Below are positions 31,530 to 40,187 of a stretch of DNA of 64,000 bases, one piece after another. Within the stretch, counting starts at the first letter, position 1. Every line of letters begins with the position of its first letter. The DNA is taken from contig NZ_JABXWI010000031.1 in assembly GCF_014930365.1 (NCBI RefSeq), forward strand, positions 1-64,000, given 5' to 3'. Both the position numbers and the translations under genes were made by a program. The notes under the pieces were generated by a model. The model was given only the letters and a program-made list of their open reading frames with translations. It did not search any database and was not told the DNA's origin. Source of the stretch: Streptomyces caniscabiei (GTDB taxonomy: Bacteria > Actinomycetota > Actinomycetes > Streptomycetales > Streptomycetaceae).

Positions 31530-31987
31530 CACACGCCCCGCACACCGCCCTCGTCCGGGCCCGGTCCTGGCGCCTGGAACTCCCCGCCGAGCTCACCCTC
31601 ATCAACGCCAACGACCGCATGCACCCCGCGAAACGCTCCCCCTACATCAAGGTCATCCGCAACGCCGCATGGGCCATGGCCCGCCACCACAAGATCCCCC
31701 CGCTCGAGCGGGCCCACGTCTTCTACGTCGTCCACCCCGACACCAAGGCACGCCGCCGCGACCCCGGGAACTGGTCCCCCTCCGCCAAGGCCGCCGTCGA
31801 CGGACTCGTCGATGCCCACGTCCTCCCCGACGACGACCACACCCGCCTCCTCGGCCCCGACCCCCGCATCGGCACCCCGGTCAAGGGATCCCAACTCGTC
31901 CTGTGGATCACCGACCTCGACCAGATGACCGACCAGCACATCGCCCTCCTCAACCCGCCCACCGTCCTTTCCGGAGCAGCCGCATGA
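31526..31987 (+). CDS. rusA: RusA-like Holliday junction resolvase
   Basis: 153 aa. It shows the RusA pattern: LTLINANDRMHP near the N-terminus, then RRRDPGNWSPSAKAAVDGLVD with the conserved Asp residues, VLPDDD, and a C-terminal beta strand. Metal-dependent resolution of branched recombination intermediates is the family role. GTG start overlaps the zinc-ribbon gene and the stop overlaps the WhiB-like gene. Confidence 0.82.
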   Translation: MTHAPHTALVRARSWRLELPAELTLINANDRMHPAKRSPYIKVIRNAAWAMARHHKIPPLERAHVFYVVHPDTKARRRDPGNWSPSAKAAVDGLVDAHVLPDDDHTRLLGPDPRIGTPVKGSQLVLWITDLDQMTDQHIALLNPPTVLSGAAA

Positions 31988-33174
31988 ACACCACGACCGC
32001 CCGCCACGCCGGCCGCCGCGCCAGGACGCATGCCGCGCCCACCGTCATCACCAGCCGCCGCCCCGAACCCGTCACCGCCAGCTGGGAGAATAGGGCCGCC
32101 TGTTACAACCGGCCCGAGGGCTGGTGGGACGGCGAGGACCCGGAGCTGACCGCGAAGGCGCGCGCCGTGTGCCTGTCCTGCCCGGTGCTCGCCGAGTGCC
32201 TTGGGGACCGTATGCGCCAAGAGCGGTCGGTGATCTGGTCCAGGGCGACCGTCCGCGCGGGCCTGACGGGTGCGGAGCGGGTGCAGCTGTTCCTGGACGA
32301 GCGCGAGCACGGCCCGTACGACGCGGAGGAGGCCCGCCTGCTGGCGCTGGAGGCAGTCGCCGAGGGCCGGTCGGTGTCGCAGGTCGTGGACGACGCGGAA
32401 GCCGGGGTGTCGACGGTGCGTCTGGCGCAGCGGCTGGCCGGGGAGGACGTGCCCGTGGTGAAGCCGCCGTCTGCGGTGGAGCTGCGTGGGGGGACGGCCA
32501 AGGAGCGGGCGTACTCGATGGCGCAGGAGATCATGGAGTGGCATGCGTCGGGCATGACGAACACGGCGATCGCGGCCCGGCTGGGGACAGGGCGCAGGAC
32601 CATCCAGGATCTGATCCGATCGTTCTCCGACCTGGCGGCCGCCGGGCCGGACGAAGGAGGCCAGACCGATCCGGTGGTGGCCGGTGCTGGTCTGCTGGAG
32701 CAGTTCCTGGCCGAGGGGTACGACACGGACCTGACGGCCGACCAGCAGGTCGCGGCGATCGTCATGGCGGTCGGGCGAGGGATGAGCTACCCGCAGGTCG
32801 ACGAGGCCCGGCGGTTGGTGAAGGGGTACACGGCGTCGTTCATGTCCCGGCAGCGCAAGCGCTACGCGCGCCAGGGCCGGGAGTTTCCCCTGCAGCCCGG
32901 GGCCCACCGCGGTCTGACGGCCGAGCAGGTCCTGAGGATGCGGGAGCGGTACGCCAAGGGCGGCGTCACCGATCTGGAGCTGTCCTTGCAGTACGGGGTG
33001 CCGAGGAACGTGGTGAGTCACGCGTTGAGCGGGCGGAACTACAGGGACGTGGGTGGTCCGATCCGGGCCGGCCGGAGTGAGGAGTCGCTGGCGGCGTCCC
33101 GGGAGCAGATGTGTGGGCATGCGGCGAACTCGCGTGCGGCGATGACGCAGAGCGAGATGGGGGAGGTGGCCTGA
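31984..33174 (+). CDS. WhiB-like protein with HTH-rich extension
   Basis: 396 aa. The WhiB-type Cys set is Cys40, Cys63, Cys66 and Cys72 (CLSCPVLAEC), but the usual GVWGG turn is replaced by VIWSRATVRAGL. The long C-terminal part holds several HTH-like units (MTNTAIAARLGTGRRTIQDL; VTDLELSLQYGVPRNVVSHA). It therefore looks like an Fe-S sensor joined to its own DNA-binding region, unlike standard WhiB proteins. Overlaps RusA-like (ATGA) and ssb (TGATG). Confidence 0.8.
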   Translation: MNTTTARHAGRRARTHAAPTVITSRRPEPVTASWENRAACYNRPEGWWDGEDPELTAKARAVCLSCPVLAECLGDRMRQERSVIWSRATVRAGLTGAERVQLFLDEREHGPYDAEEARLLALEAVAEGRSVSQVVDDAEAGVSTVRLAQRLAGEDVPVVKPPSAVELRGGTAKERAYSMAQEIMEWHASGMTNTAIAARLGTGRRTIQDLIRSFSDLAAAGPDEGGQTDPVVAGAGLLEQFLAEGYDTDLTADQQVAAIVMAVGRGMSYPQVDEARRLVKGYTASFMSRQRKRYARQGREFPLQPGAHRGLTAEQVLRMRERYAKGGVTDLELSLQYGVPRNVVSHALSGRNYRDVGGPIRAGRSEESLAASREQMCGHAANSRAAMTQSEMGEVA

Positions 33175-33677
33175 TGGCCGGGGAGACAGTCATGACGGTC
33201 GTAGGCCACCTGGTGGACGATCCGGAGCTGCGTTTCACGGCGGGTGGGGCTGCGGTGGCGAAGTTCCGGGTGGCGTCGACGCCACGCACGTACAACAAGC
33301 AGACCCAGGCGTGGGAGGACGGGGAGAGCCTGTTCCTGCCGTGCTCGGTGTGGCGGCAGCAGGCCGAGCACGTGGCCGAGTCCCTGACGAAGGGCATGCG
33401 GGTGATCGTGCAGGGGCGGCTGCGGCAGCGGTCGTACGAGGACCGTGAGGGCGTGAAACGCACGGTGCTCGAGCTGGACGTGGAGGAGGTGGGCCCGTCG
33501 CTGCGGTCGGCGACCGCGCGGGTCACGAAGGCTGGTGCCGGTGGCGGTAGAAAGGCGTACGAGGAGGCGCGTGCGGCGTCGTCTCGGGAGGGCCTGGAGG
33601 ATCCGTGGGCCCCGGGCGTACCGGGTGCAGGGCAGCCGGCTCCGTGGGATGCCGGGCAGGATGAGCCGCCGTTCTAG
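33174..33677 (+). CDS. ssb: Single-stranded DNA-binding protein
   Basis: 167 aa. The OB fold (1-110) is recognisable from MTVVGHLVDDPELRFTAGG, FRVAS, the LPCSVWRQQAEHVAESL stretch and VIVQGRLRQRSYEDREG. The C-terminus ends in the acidic tip DEPPF that recruits repair and replication proteins. It protects ssDNA in replication and in Rad52-like annealing. TGATG overlap with the WhiB-like gene; followed by a terminator. Confidence 0.93.
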   Translation: MAGETVMTVVGHLVDDPELRFTAGGAAVAKFRVASTPRTYNKQTQAWEDGESLFLPCSVWRQQAEHVAESLTKGMRVIVQGRLRQRSYEDREGVKRTVLELDVEEVGPSLRSATARVTKAGAGGGRKAYEEARAASSREGLEDPWAPGVPGAGQPAPWDAGQDEPPF

Positions 33678-33692
33678 GTGGGGGAGTGGTGT

Positions 33693-33723
33693 GGAGGGGT
33701 CTGGCCGGTGGCCGGGCCCCTCC
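33693..33723 (+). terminator. Hairpin terminator after ssb
   Basis: GGAGGGG (33693-33699) pairs with CCCCTCC (33717-33723), with GGCC/GGCC pairing inside. Begins 15 bp after the ssb stop and precedes promoter P4. Confidence 0.75.
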
Positions 33724-33753
33724 TTCTTGTGTCTGCCACCGACACTCGAACCA

Positions 33754-33782
33754 TTGCGATGCAATGGAGTATGGGTTATCGT
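33754..33782 (+). promoter_or_regulatory. Shared-motif promoter P4
   Basis: TTGCGA (33754-33759), 17 bp, TATCGT (33777-33782). The perfect palindrome CCATTGC-GAT-GCAATGG (33751-33767) overlaps the -35. The 26 bases around the core are identical to P3 except at a few positions. Leader of about 35 bases to GTG 33824. Confidence 0.75.
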
Positions 33783-33823
33783 GGTGGAACCAAAACGGCA
33801 CCAAACACCGCCAGGGGGACCCT

Positions 33824-34312
33824 GTGATCGACAACCTCGGATTCCACGTCGACCGCGACTACCAGGCCGAACTCGACTCCCTGAACCGGCAGATCAACGC
33901 CACCACGGGACGCATCGAGGTCGGCCTGTTCTACAGCCCCGAGGACGAGTGGAACACCCGCGGCCGACTCACCACCCTCCAGACCCACGCCCGGGACCTG
34001 GCCCGCGAGGTCGCCATGGAGAACCAGCGCCTCGACCGGCTGACCGCCGCCGTCCGCATGGCCGGTGACCCCGTCCTCGGGTTCATCGCCTACGTCGTCT
34101 TCGGCCCCAAGGCGCTTCCCCTGGAGCCCCTGTACGAGGTCCGTCTGATCGACCCCAACGGCTACACGGTCCCGGACACGGTGCGCACGAACCTGCCCGC
34201 CGCCCGGGTGGACAGCGCGCGGAAGAAGCTGCTGGCCGAGGACAGGGTCGCGAACGCCCGGATCTGGGGCGCGCAGCTGTGTGAGTACCGGGTCCAGGTG
34301 ACCCCCTTCTGA
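33824..34312 (+). CDS. Hypothetical protein with coiled coil
   Basis: 162 aa, GTG with AGGGGGA upstream. The N-terminal half is a likely coiled coil (YQAELDSLNRQINATTGRIE), and the C-terminal half is beta-rich (YEVRLIDPNGYTV). First gene under P4. Function unknown. Confidence 0.7.
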   Translation: MIDNLGFHVDRDYQAELDSLNRQINATTGRIEVGLFYSPEDEWNTRGRLTTLQTHARDLAREVAMENQRLDRLTAAVRMAGDPVLGFIAYVVFGPKALPLEPLYEVRLIDPNGYTVPDTVRTNLPAARVDSARKKLLAEDRVANARIWGAQLCEYRVQVTPF

Positions 34313-34498
34313 CCTATGAGCCGGGCCCCTGCCCCCTCGGGGGCCCTCCGGCCGCATCCACCCCCTCCCTGGGTGCGGCAAACCCGGCCGGCCGCCCCCT
34401 CGGCCAGCCGAAGAACCGCCGTCCCGACCCCTGCACCCCTCATCTGGCGGGGGCGGGGCGGCGGCCCCCGCACGACCCGACCACCACGGAGAACCCGT

Positions 34499-35014
34499 AT
34501 GACCACGCCCGCACTGCCCACCGCGCAGGAACGCCTGGCGAACACCCTCGACCCGACGAAGCACCTCCTCGGCTACGGCCGCCGGGACACCGTGACGGGC
34601 ATGCTGCACGGCCACATCCGCTGGCCGAACGGCACGGCCCCGACACCGTTGGGTTGCCGCTGGTGCGGCGGCGCGCAGGGCAGCCACGGCCGCCAGTGGA
34701 TGGCGGGCCGTGGGATGCACTCGTGGGCCCGTCCGACCGAGGCGCAGATCAAGGCGCGGATGCTTGCCCGCCGTGCCGCGCGCCTCGTCTCCGAGCCCGC
34801 CCGGTATCACGCGCACACCGACTGGACCGGCACGGTGGGCGACCCGGAGGACCCGGGCGACGAGATGTGCGCGGACTGCCGCAGCACCCAGTGCCCGCGC
34901 TGGCTCCGCGTGCAGCGACGGCTGGACCGGCAGCGGTGGCGCCAGGCCCTGGCCGACAGCACACCTGACGCCGGCTCCGGCGGGTGGGGCGGCGACGCCT
35001 CCTGGCCATTCTGA
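34499..35014 (+). CDS. Hypothetical protein with two CxxC sites
   Basis: 171 aa, ATG with GGAG upstream. Zinc-type sites CRWCGGAQGSHG (about 53) and CADCRSTQC (about 124). It resembles phage proteins with a W-x-C-G zinc knuckle but has no known role. The 186 bases before it are very G+C-rich with several hairpins and no gene. Confidence 0.65.
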   Translation: MTTPALPTAQERLANTLDPTKHLLGYGRRDTVTGMLHGHIRWPNGTAPTPLGCRWCGGAQGSHGRQWMAGRGMHSWARPTEAQIKARMLARRAARLVSEPARYHAHTDWTGTVGDPEDPGDEMCADCRSTQCPRWLRVQRRLDRQRWRQALADSTPDAGSGGWGGDASWPF

Positions 35015-35034
35015 AGCACTGAGAAGGGAAGCAC

Positions 35035-35493
35035 GTGACCAGCACCTTCGAGCTGAACGAGCGCGCGGCCGTGAACGCCGTGAAGGCGCAAGCCGTCCGG
35101 GCTTGGCTCCTCTTCACCGAGGAACGAGGTACCAAGGCCCGCCCGGACGGCTGGACCACCAGCCGCAGCCCCGACGGTTCACCCGTCCTCACCGCGCAGA
35201 TCGTCGGCCCCGACGCAGACCGGTGCCTGCGCCTGTTCACGTCTGAGCACCCGCTGATCCTCGGATGCCCCGGCGACCAGCGGCCGGGCTTCGACTACAG
35301 CGTCCCGGGCCGGGTGATCTGCGTGTGGCGGTCGGAGGGCGTGTGGGTGCAGATCTGGCACCCCGACACCGACACCACCGACCCGGCCCCGCGCCCCGTT
35401 CCGCCGCGGTCCGGTGTCCGCCGGCTCCTGCAGCGACCCTCCGCCCGACTCCCGTACACCCGCAACCGACGCAAGGAGACCCCCGCAGCATGA
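35035..35493 (+). CDS. Hypothetical protein
   Basis: 152 aa, GTG start with AAGGGAA upstream; stop overlaps the next ATG. Mixed alpha/beta, with a conserved-looking RVICVWRSEGVWVQIWHP strand pair and a basic tail. Family not recognised. Confidence 0.7.
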   Translation: MTSTFELNERAAVNAVKAQAVRAWLLFTEERGTKARPDGWTTSRSPDGSPVLTAQIVGPDADRCLRLFTSEHPLILGCPGDQRPGFDYSVPGRVICVWRSEGVWVQIWHPDTDTTDPAPRPVPPRSGVRRLLQRPSARLPYTRNRRKETPAA

Positions 35494-36323
35494 GCGGCAT
35501 CCAGAACCCGACCGACTGGTCCGACTTCGACTTCCTGGAGTTCGAAGCGTTCGTGTCCAAGGTCGAGAACGAAGGCTTCACCTACGCCGCCGAGAACTAC
35601 GGGCCGAACTTCGAGTCCCCCGACCTTCAGGCCATCGCCGCCGATCTCGGCGCGTTGCGGACCCTGTACGTGGAGAACGAGGACAAGGTCGAGTCCTGGT
35701 GGCTGCTGGTCGGCTCGGAGCGGGCCTGCGGCCTCCACAACGCGCACGTCGACGAGGAGCGGAAGCGTCGGGAGGACGCCCGCCTGTTCGGGATCCGCTG
35801 CACCGACGGCCACGTGATCACCTACGACACCGCCGAGGACCGCGACGGCGGCTGCGCCTACCTGCTCGAGAACAAGGACAAGGGCTGGCGTGTACCGGAT
35901 GTGTTGCTGGTCCGGGAGGCTCCGGGAGGCGAGTGGACCGACGACCGTCCGGACGTGCCCACCCCGGAGGCGCTGCTCGTGGATCTGGGCGAGATCCACA
36001 CCCGGACCTGCGTGTCCCCGTTGCCGAAGCACCCGGCCGCGATGGGCTGGCAGGCCACGGCCGGATCCATGGCCGCCGGCTTCGCCCGGGCCCTGCACGC
36101 CCTGAACGAAGTCGCGCCGGAGAAGGCTGCCGAGATCGCCGCATGGTTTCAGGGGCCGTTCGAGGACGGGCCGGACCCGGAGGAGCACACGGACTGGCTG
36201 GAGCGCCACGTCGCGGGCAGCCCGGAGGCACTCCAGCGGTGGGTGGACGAGGGGCGCCGGATGGCGGAGGAGTCCGCAGCCAGCGACGAAAGCCTCCCCG
36301 CCGCCGAGGAGTCGCCCGCGTGA
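35490..36323 (+). CDS. Hypothetical acidic protein
   Basis: 277 aa, strongly acidic (many D/E runs), ATG overlapping the previous stop and stop overlapping the next GTG. No TM, signal or motif. It could be a DNA mimic or a regulator from charge alone, but nothing else supports that. Confidence 0.7.
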   Translation: MSGIQNPTDWSDFDFLEFEAFVSKVENEGFTYAAENYGPNFESPDLQAIAADLGALRTLYVENEDKVESWWLLVGSERACGLHNAHVDEERKRREDARLFGIRCTDGHVITYDTAEDRDGGCAYLLENKDKGWRVPDVLLVREAPGGEWTDDRPDVPTPEALLVDLGEIHTRTCVSPLPKHPAAMGWQATAGSMAAGFARALHALNEVAPEKAAEIAAWFQGPFEDGPDPEEHTDWLERHVAGSPEALQRWVDEGRRMAEESAASDESLPAAEESPA

Positions 36324-36889
36324 GTGTGATGACGATGATGCCCTCCGGCACTGAGCTGGACGTCCAGGTCGAGCAGCAGAAGGACCTGGCAGGCGGGACG
36401 GCGGCCGCCGTGTTCGACCCGGCGCGCGAGTACCGGTACCTCCTCACCCGTATCTGGGACCCGACGAGGCCGCCGGCCGTGTTCGTGATGCTGAACCCGT
36501 CCACGGCCGACGCGATGGACGACGACCCCACGATCCGGCGCCTGGCCGGGCCGAACGGCTTCGCGCGCCGAATGGGCGCCGGCGGCTTGGTGGTGGTGAA
36601 CCTGTTCGCGCTGCGCTCCACCGACCCGCGGGCACTGCGCCACCACCCGGACCCGGTGGGCCCGTTGAACGACGCCTTCATCCGGCAGGCCACCACCAAC
36701 GCCAGCGCGGTCGTGGTGGCGTGGGGTGCTGCGGGAGTCGAGCACGAGCGCGGCCCGCGCGTGACGGACGCCCTGGCAGGACGCGGTGTTGCCCTGCAGT
36801 GCCTGGGGACGACGTCGACGGGCCAGCCGCGGCACCCGCTGTACCTGCCGAAGGACGCGGTCCTCGAGACGTACGAGGCTGCGGCATGA
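36320..36889 (+). CDS. DUF1643-family protein
   Basis: 189 aa. The family signature is clear: YRYLLTRIWDPTRPPAVFV, MLNPSTADAMDDDPTIRR, then VVVNLFALRSTDPRAL and VVAWGAAG. DUF1643 proteins are widespread in bacteria and phages; their biochemical role is unsettled. Coupled to both neighbours by overlaps. Confidence 0.85.
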   Translation: MSVMTMMPSGTELDVQVEQQKDLAGGTAAAVFDPAREYRYLLTRIWDPTRPPAVFVMLNPSTADAMDDDPTIRRLAGPNGFARRMGAGGLVVVNLFALRSTDPRALRHHPDPVGPLNDAFIRQATTNASAVVVAWGAAGVEHERGPRVTDALAGRGVALQCLGTTSTGQPRHPLYLPKDAVLETYEAAA

Positions 36890-37407
36890 CCGCCGCGGTG
36901 CAGGCGGGCCCGCTGTCTCCGGGTGGCGGGCCCGTCTCGTCTTCGTGGGCTCCGGGCCTCGGAGCGGCGCTCACTGCGCATCAGGTGAACGTGCTGCGCC
37001 TCATGGCCGCAGGCAAGTCGTGGCGGCAGATCGGCAACGAGCTCGGTATCAGCCTCGGCGGCGTCGGGTCTGTGAGCAAGCAGATCCTGACCAAGCTCGG
37101 TGCCGCGAGCCAGAGCGAGGCTGTGCGGATCGGATACGAGCTGGGTTTGCTGGAGGCGAGTCCGCTCGTCGAGATGCCGAAGCAGCTGCTTGAGGTGCTC
37201 GCGCTCGTAGTCGAGGGACGTACCAACGCCGACATCGCCAGACACCTCGGCCGGTCAGAGCACACGGTCATCGACCAGGTGAAGGAAGCCCGACGCCGTC
37301 TGGGCGCCCGCGACCGGGCTCACGCGGCCGCTCTGAGCGTCGCCCTGCACCTGGTCCACGTCGACGTCCGACCGTTCATCGACACGGCCAGCAGCAACAC
37401 AGCGTGA
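36886..37407 (+). CDS. Double LuxR-type HTH protein
   Basis: 173 aa. Two GerE/LuxR-type helix-turn-helix units: VLRLMAAGKSWRQIGNELGI (about 36-70) and VLALVVEGRTNADIARHLGR (about 105-140). No sensor domain is present. It resembles tandem HTH regulators of Streptomyces mobile elements and may control the P4 operon or a host target. Confidence 0.75.
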   Translation: MTAAVQAGPLSPGGGPVSSSWAPGLGAALTAHQVNVLRLMAAGKSWRQIGNELGISLGGVGSVSKQILTKLGAASQSEAVRIGYELGLLEASPLVEMPKQLLEVLALVVEGRTNADIARHLGRSEHTVIDQVKEARRRLGARDRAHAAALSVALHLVHVDVRPFIDTASSNTA

Positions 37408-37472
37408 TGAAAGTGTCCTCCCTCCACGGGCGGGCGCCTACCCACTGTCACATTCCGCCTGTGGAGGTCCCC

Positions 37473-37706
37473 ATGCGCTTCAGAACCCTTGCCAGCAACG
37501 TCCTCCTGCCAGCCGTCACCGCCCTCGCGATCGTCACCGCATGGATCTGGTCGACCGGCAGCACTGCCATGTCCGCGCTGACCGTCATCGGTCTCGCCCT
37601 CGCCTCGGCAGGGGCGTCCATGACGGTGGAGTGGCTGGTCCGACAAGTCCGGCGGGCGTGGCGACGCCGCACCCGCCCGCCACGGCACCGCAAGCCGGCT
37701 GTGTGA
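37473..37706 (+). CDS. Small two-helix membrane protein
   Basis: 77 aa, ATG with GGAGG. Two TM segments (LLPAVTALAIVTAWIW; ALTVIGLALASAGASM) and a very basic C-terminal tail (RRAWRRRTRPPRHRK). Topology resembles small holins or conjugation-associated proteins; unproven. Confidence 0.7.
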   Translation: MRFRTLASNVLLPAVTALAIVTAWIWSTGSTAMSALTVIGLALASAGASMTVEWLVRQVRRAWRRRTRPPRHRKPAV

Positions 37707-37751
37707 CGCCCAACCACCCCGAAGATCCGACACCAACACCTGGAGCACTGA

Positions 37752-38207
37752 ATGACCAGCAAGGCAGCACAGTTCGCCGCCGCGTACGCGGTCCTGACGG
37801 CCTCCCACGAGGTCGCTGATTACTGGGTGCAGCAGGACAGGGATGCGGTCGCCAAGGGCGGCCACGGGCACGAGGGCAGGGTCGCGTGCGCGCGGCACGT
37901 GGCCTCCTACACGGCCACCCAGGCGGTCGCCTTGGTCTGCGCGGACCGGGGGCTCGGGCTGGGGCTCGGCTGGAAGCGGATCGCCGGCGCGCTCGCCGTG
38001 TCCGCGGTCACCCACTACGTCGCCGACCGGTCGGGTGGCCGGTGGCGGGAGGAGGGCCCGTCGACGCGGCTCGTGCGGTTCGCCCGCCGGACCGGGCACT
38101 CCGGCTGGCTCGAGCGGGACCCTGGCGCCGGTCCGCTCCTCGACCAGGCCTGGCACCGCGGGTGGATCGCCATCGCGGCCGCCGTCGCAGCAGGAGGCGG
38201 GCGGTGA
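37752..38207 (+). CDS. DUF3307-like membrane protein
   Basis: 151 aa. HEVADYWVQQD near the N-terminus and a later HYVADR, then LDQAWH, form the repeated His/Asp pattern typical of DUF3307-type membrane proteins, with two or three hydrophobic segments. Conserved polar residues in membrane helices suggest an enzyme or transporter, function unknown. GTGA overlap with the next gene. Confidence 0.6.
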   Translation: MTSKAAQFAAAYAVLTASHEVADYWVQQDRDAVAKGGHGHEGRVACARHVASYTATQAVALVCADRGLGLGLGWKRIAGALAVSAVTHYVADRSGGRWREEGPSTRLVRFARRTGHSGWLERDPGAGPLLDQAWHRGWIAIAAAVAAGGGR

Positions 38208-38734
38208 GCCGGAAGCCGCGCGGGCCGGTGGACTGGGCCCGCCACTACGCCGCGCTGCGCGAGGCCGGCGAGCACCCGCTGCTGACCGCGAGCGAGGCGC
38301 GGGCCGAGGTCGACCGGCTCGGCACCGAGCTGTACTACGCGCAGGACGCGCACGCGTTCGTGGGCGAGATGTGCGACATCGAGGACGCCAAGCAGGATGT
38401 CCCGGCCGGGTACGGCACGCTGCTCACGGCGGACGTCCGGGAGTGGCTGAAGGGCCCGCGGTGCGTACGGCTGTTGGCCGTTGACGCCAGCACGGTCCCG
38501 GAGACCAGGCCGGAGGAGGACGCGGGCCTCCTGGTGGAGGCTCTGCGCGCGCAGGTGCGTGCCGCTCTGGGGTCCTCGGGCCGGTCTCAGGCTTCCGTTG
38601 CCCGGGAGCTGCAGGTGAGCACGAAGCACCTAAAGATGATGTTGACCGGGAAGGCCAAGCTGACCTTGTGGTGGGCCGCGCGGATCCTCCGGGCGTGCGG
38701 GATGCGCCTCGTCGTGGGCGAGGCGGAGCGGTGA
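38204..38734 (+). CDS. XRE-like HTH protein
   Basis: 176 aa. The C-terminal third (GRSQASVARELQVSTKHLKM) is a lambda-repressor/XRE-type HTH, preceded by an acidic N-terminal region. GTG overlaps both neighbours. It may be a regulator or antitoxin-like protein; no toxin partner is recognised. Confidence 0.7.
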   Translation: MSRKPRGPVDWARHYAALREAGEHPLLTASEARAEVDRLGTELYYAQDAHAFVGEMCDIEDAKQDVPAGYGTLLTADVREWLKGPRCVRLLAVDASTVPETRPEEDAGLLVEALRAQVRAALGSSGRSQASVARELQVSTKHLKMMLTGKAKLTLWWAARILRACGMRLVVGEAER

Positions 38735-39144
38735 GCCGGAGGTTGCGGCGGCCCGGCGGCCGGTGGCGGCTCCTGGTCCACGAGTACCTGGGCAGAGTGC
38801 CCGGCCAGCGTGAGGGAGCGGGCGGTCCCGCGCACACGGTGACCCCGGATCCGGCGTTCGCACGGAAGAACCCGGACGGCGACCTCTCCCGGACGCACCT
38901 GATCGCGGGGACGGAGTTCGACGAACTGGTAGTCGGGTCGTGGCTGCACGTCGAGCAGCTGGACACGAGCGTGTGGTGGGCCAACATCGGAGGCGTCACC
39001 GTGCACGTCACGGCGGATCGCGACGGCCGGCCGAAGCGGGTGTGGGTGTGCGGACCCGAGGACTACGACGCGCCGCGGCCCGGATGCGCGTACGAGCTGT
39101 CGTGGACCAACCCGGGCAAGTACGCGAAGGAGGGGGACCGGTGA
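38731..39144 (+). CDS. Hypothetical beta-rich protein
   Basis: 137 aa. After a basic N-terminus it is mostly beta (WWANIGGVTVHVTADRDG; KRVWVCGPEDYDA). GTG overlap with the XRE-like gene and GTGA with the NERD gene. Function unknown. Confidence 0.7.
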   Translation: MSRRLRRPGGRWRLLVHEYLGRVPGQREGAGGPAHTVTPDPAFARKNPDGDLSRTHLIAGTEFDELVVGSWLHVEQLDTSVWWANIGGVTVHVTADRDGRPKRVWVCGPEDYDAPRPGCAYELSWTNPGKYAKEGDR

Positions 39145-39797
39145 CCGTGTACGACAACAGCGCTGCCCGTCAGGCGGCGGCGATCCGTGCGCACGCCCGG
39201 CGGGCCGGGTGGCGGTGGCTGCTGGCCCGGCTCGGCGTCACCTCCCACACCCGGCGCGCCGAGGCCCAGGCCCGGGCGTGGGAGGTGGGGGCGAAGGGGG
39301 AGGCGGACACGGCCGGCCTGTTATCGGTCCTCGAGCGGGAGGGCTGGCGGGTGCTGCACGACCGGGCGATTCCCGGGGCGCGGTCGGCGAACGCCGATCA
39401 TGTGCTGGTGTCGCCGGGGGCCCGGGTGTTCGTGGTGGACTCGAAGCTGTGGTCCGCGCGCGGCGGAGCCGCTGTTGTGCGGCCGGTTGGCGGGCGGCTG
39501 ATGCACGGGGACCGGGTCGATGGCCGGGCGATCCGGTCGGTGCGGTTCGAGGCCGACATGGTGTCCCGCGCGCTCGGGGTGCCGGTGCAGCCGCTGATAG
39601 CCGTACACCGGGCCCCGGTGGCTGGGCAGGGGTTCATCCTCCAGGAGGTGCCGGTGGTTCCGGCCGGGCGGCTGGTGGAGCTGCTGCGGGGGAATGACGG
39701 GCCGCGCCAGGCGGGTGCCGTGCACCTGGCGCAGCTGGCTGCGGACCGGCTCCCGCCGTACGTCGGACGCGAGCAGGGGCGAGGGCGGCGCCGGTGA
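39141..39797 (+). CDS. NERD-domain nuclease-like protein
   Basis: 218 aa. Residues 45-160 show the NERD pattern: GAKGEADTAGLLSVLEREGW, then ANADHVLVSPGARVFVVDSK with the Asp and the Asp-x-Lys expected of the nuclease-related core. NERD proteins are thought to act on DNA or RNA. Hydrophobic, Arg-rich N-terminus without a clear TM segment. GTG start overlaps the previous stop. Confidence 0.8.
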   Translation: MTVYDNSAARQAAAIRAHARRAGWRWLLARLGVTSHTRRAEAQARAWEVGAKGEADTAGLLSVLEREGWRVLHDRAIPGARSANADHVLVSPGARVFVVDSKLWSARGGAAVVRPVGGRLMHGDRVDGRAIRSVRFEADMVSRALGVPVQPLIAVHRAPVAGQGFILQEVPVVPAGRLVELLRGNDGPRQAGAVHLAQLAADRLPPYVGREQGRGRRR

Positions 39798-40069
39798 AGG
39801 GGCAGCTTGAGTTGGACGTCATGCAGCCCGCCGACGAGCCGGGACCGGAGGTGCGGGTGTACTTCGAGTGCCGGGGCCCGAAGGACTGGCGGCCGGTCAC
39901 CGTGCGGGTCCGGTACGGGAACGTGGCCGGCCTCGAGGATCCGGTGCTGCCGCTGGTTCAGACGGTGGCGCTCGCGCCGAGGAATGTGCTCGTGGAGCGG
40001 GACGACGGCACCTCGGACGTACGTCCGGTTCGGCTGCTGCGCTGTTCCCGGCCCGGTGAGCGGCCGTAG
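39794..40069 (+). CDS. Small hypothetical protein
   Basis: 91 aa, GTG overlapping the NERD stop. Single beta-rich domain (VRVYFECRGPKDWRP). Its stop codon TAG forms the first half of the TAGGCT box at 40067. Function unknown. Confidence 0.65.
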   Translation: MKGQLELDVMQPADEPGPEVRVYFECRGPKDWRPVTVRVRYGNVAGLEDPVLPLVQTVALAPRNVLVERDDGTSDVRPVRLLRCSRPGERP

Positions 40070-40166
40070 GCTGGGTGGGCCGTCGCAGAGGGGGCACCAG
40101 CAGGGACCGAGCACGGCATTGAGAGGGCCCGTCGTCTGCCATACCGGCAGGTGGCGGGCCCTTTTT
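40067..40166 (+). ncRNA. Candidate small RNA or attenuator with terminator
   Basis: TAGGCT (40067-40072) could serve as a -10; a strong terminator follows: AGGGCCCG (40124-40131) with CGGGCCCT (40155-40162), inner CTGCC/GGCAG, then TTTTT (40162-40166). The transcript would be about 85-90 bases and contains no gene. Alternatively this is just the terminator of the long forward operon. Confidence 0.45.
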
Positions 40167-40174
40167 CGTGCACC

Positions 40175-40187
40175 TAGAATCGAACGT
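40175..40187 (+). promoter_or_regulatory. TAGAAT -10 box of a probable leaderless transcript
   Basis: TAGAAT at 40175-40180, then seven bases, then GTG at 40188. There is no ribosome site, and the upstream terminator ends only nine bases earlier. Confidence 0.55.
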
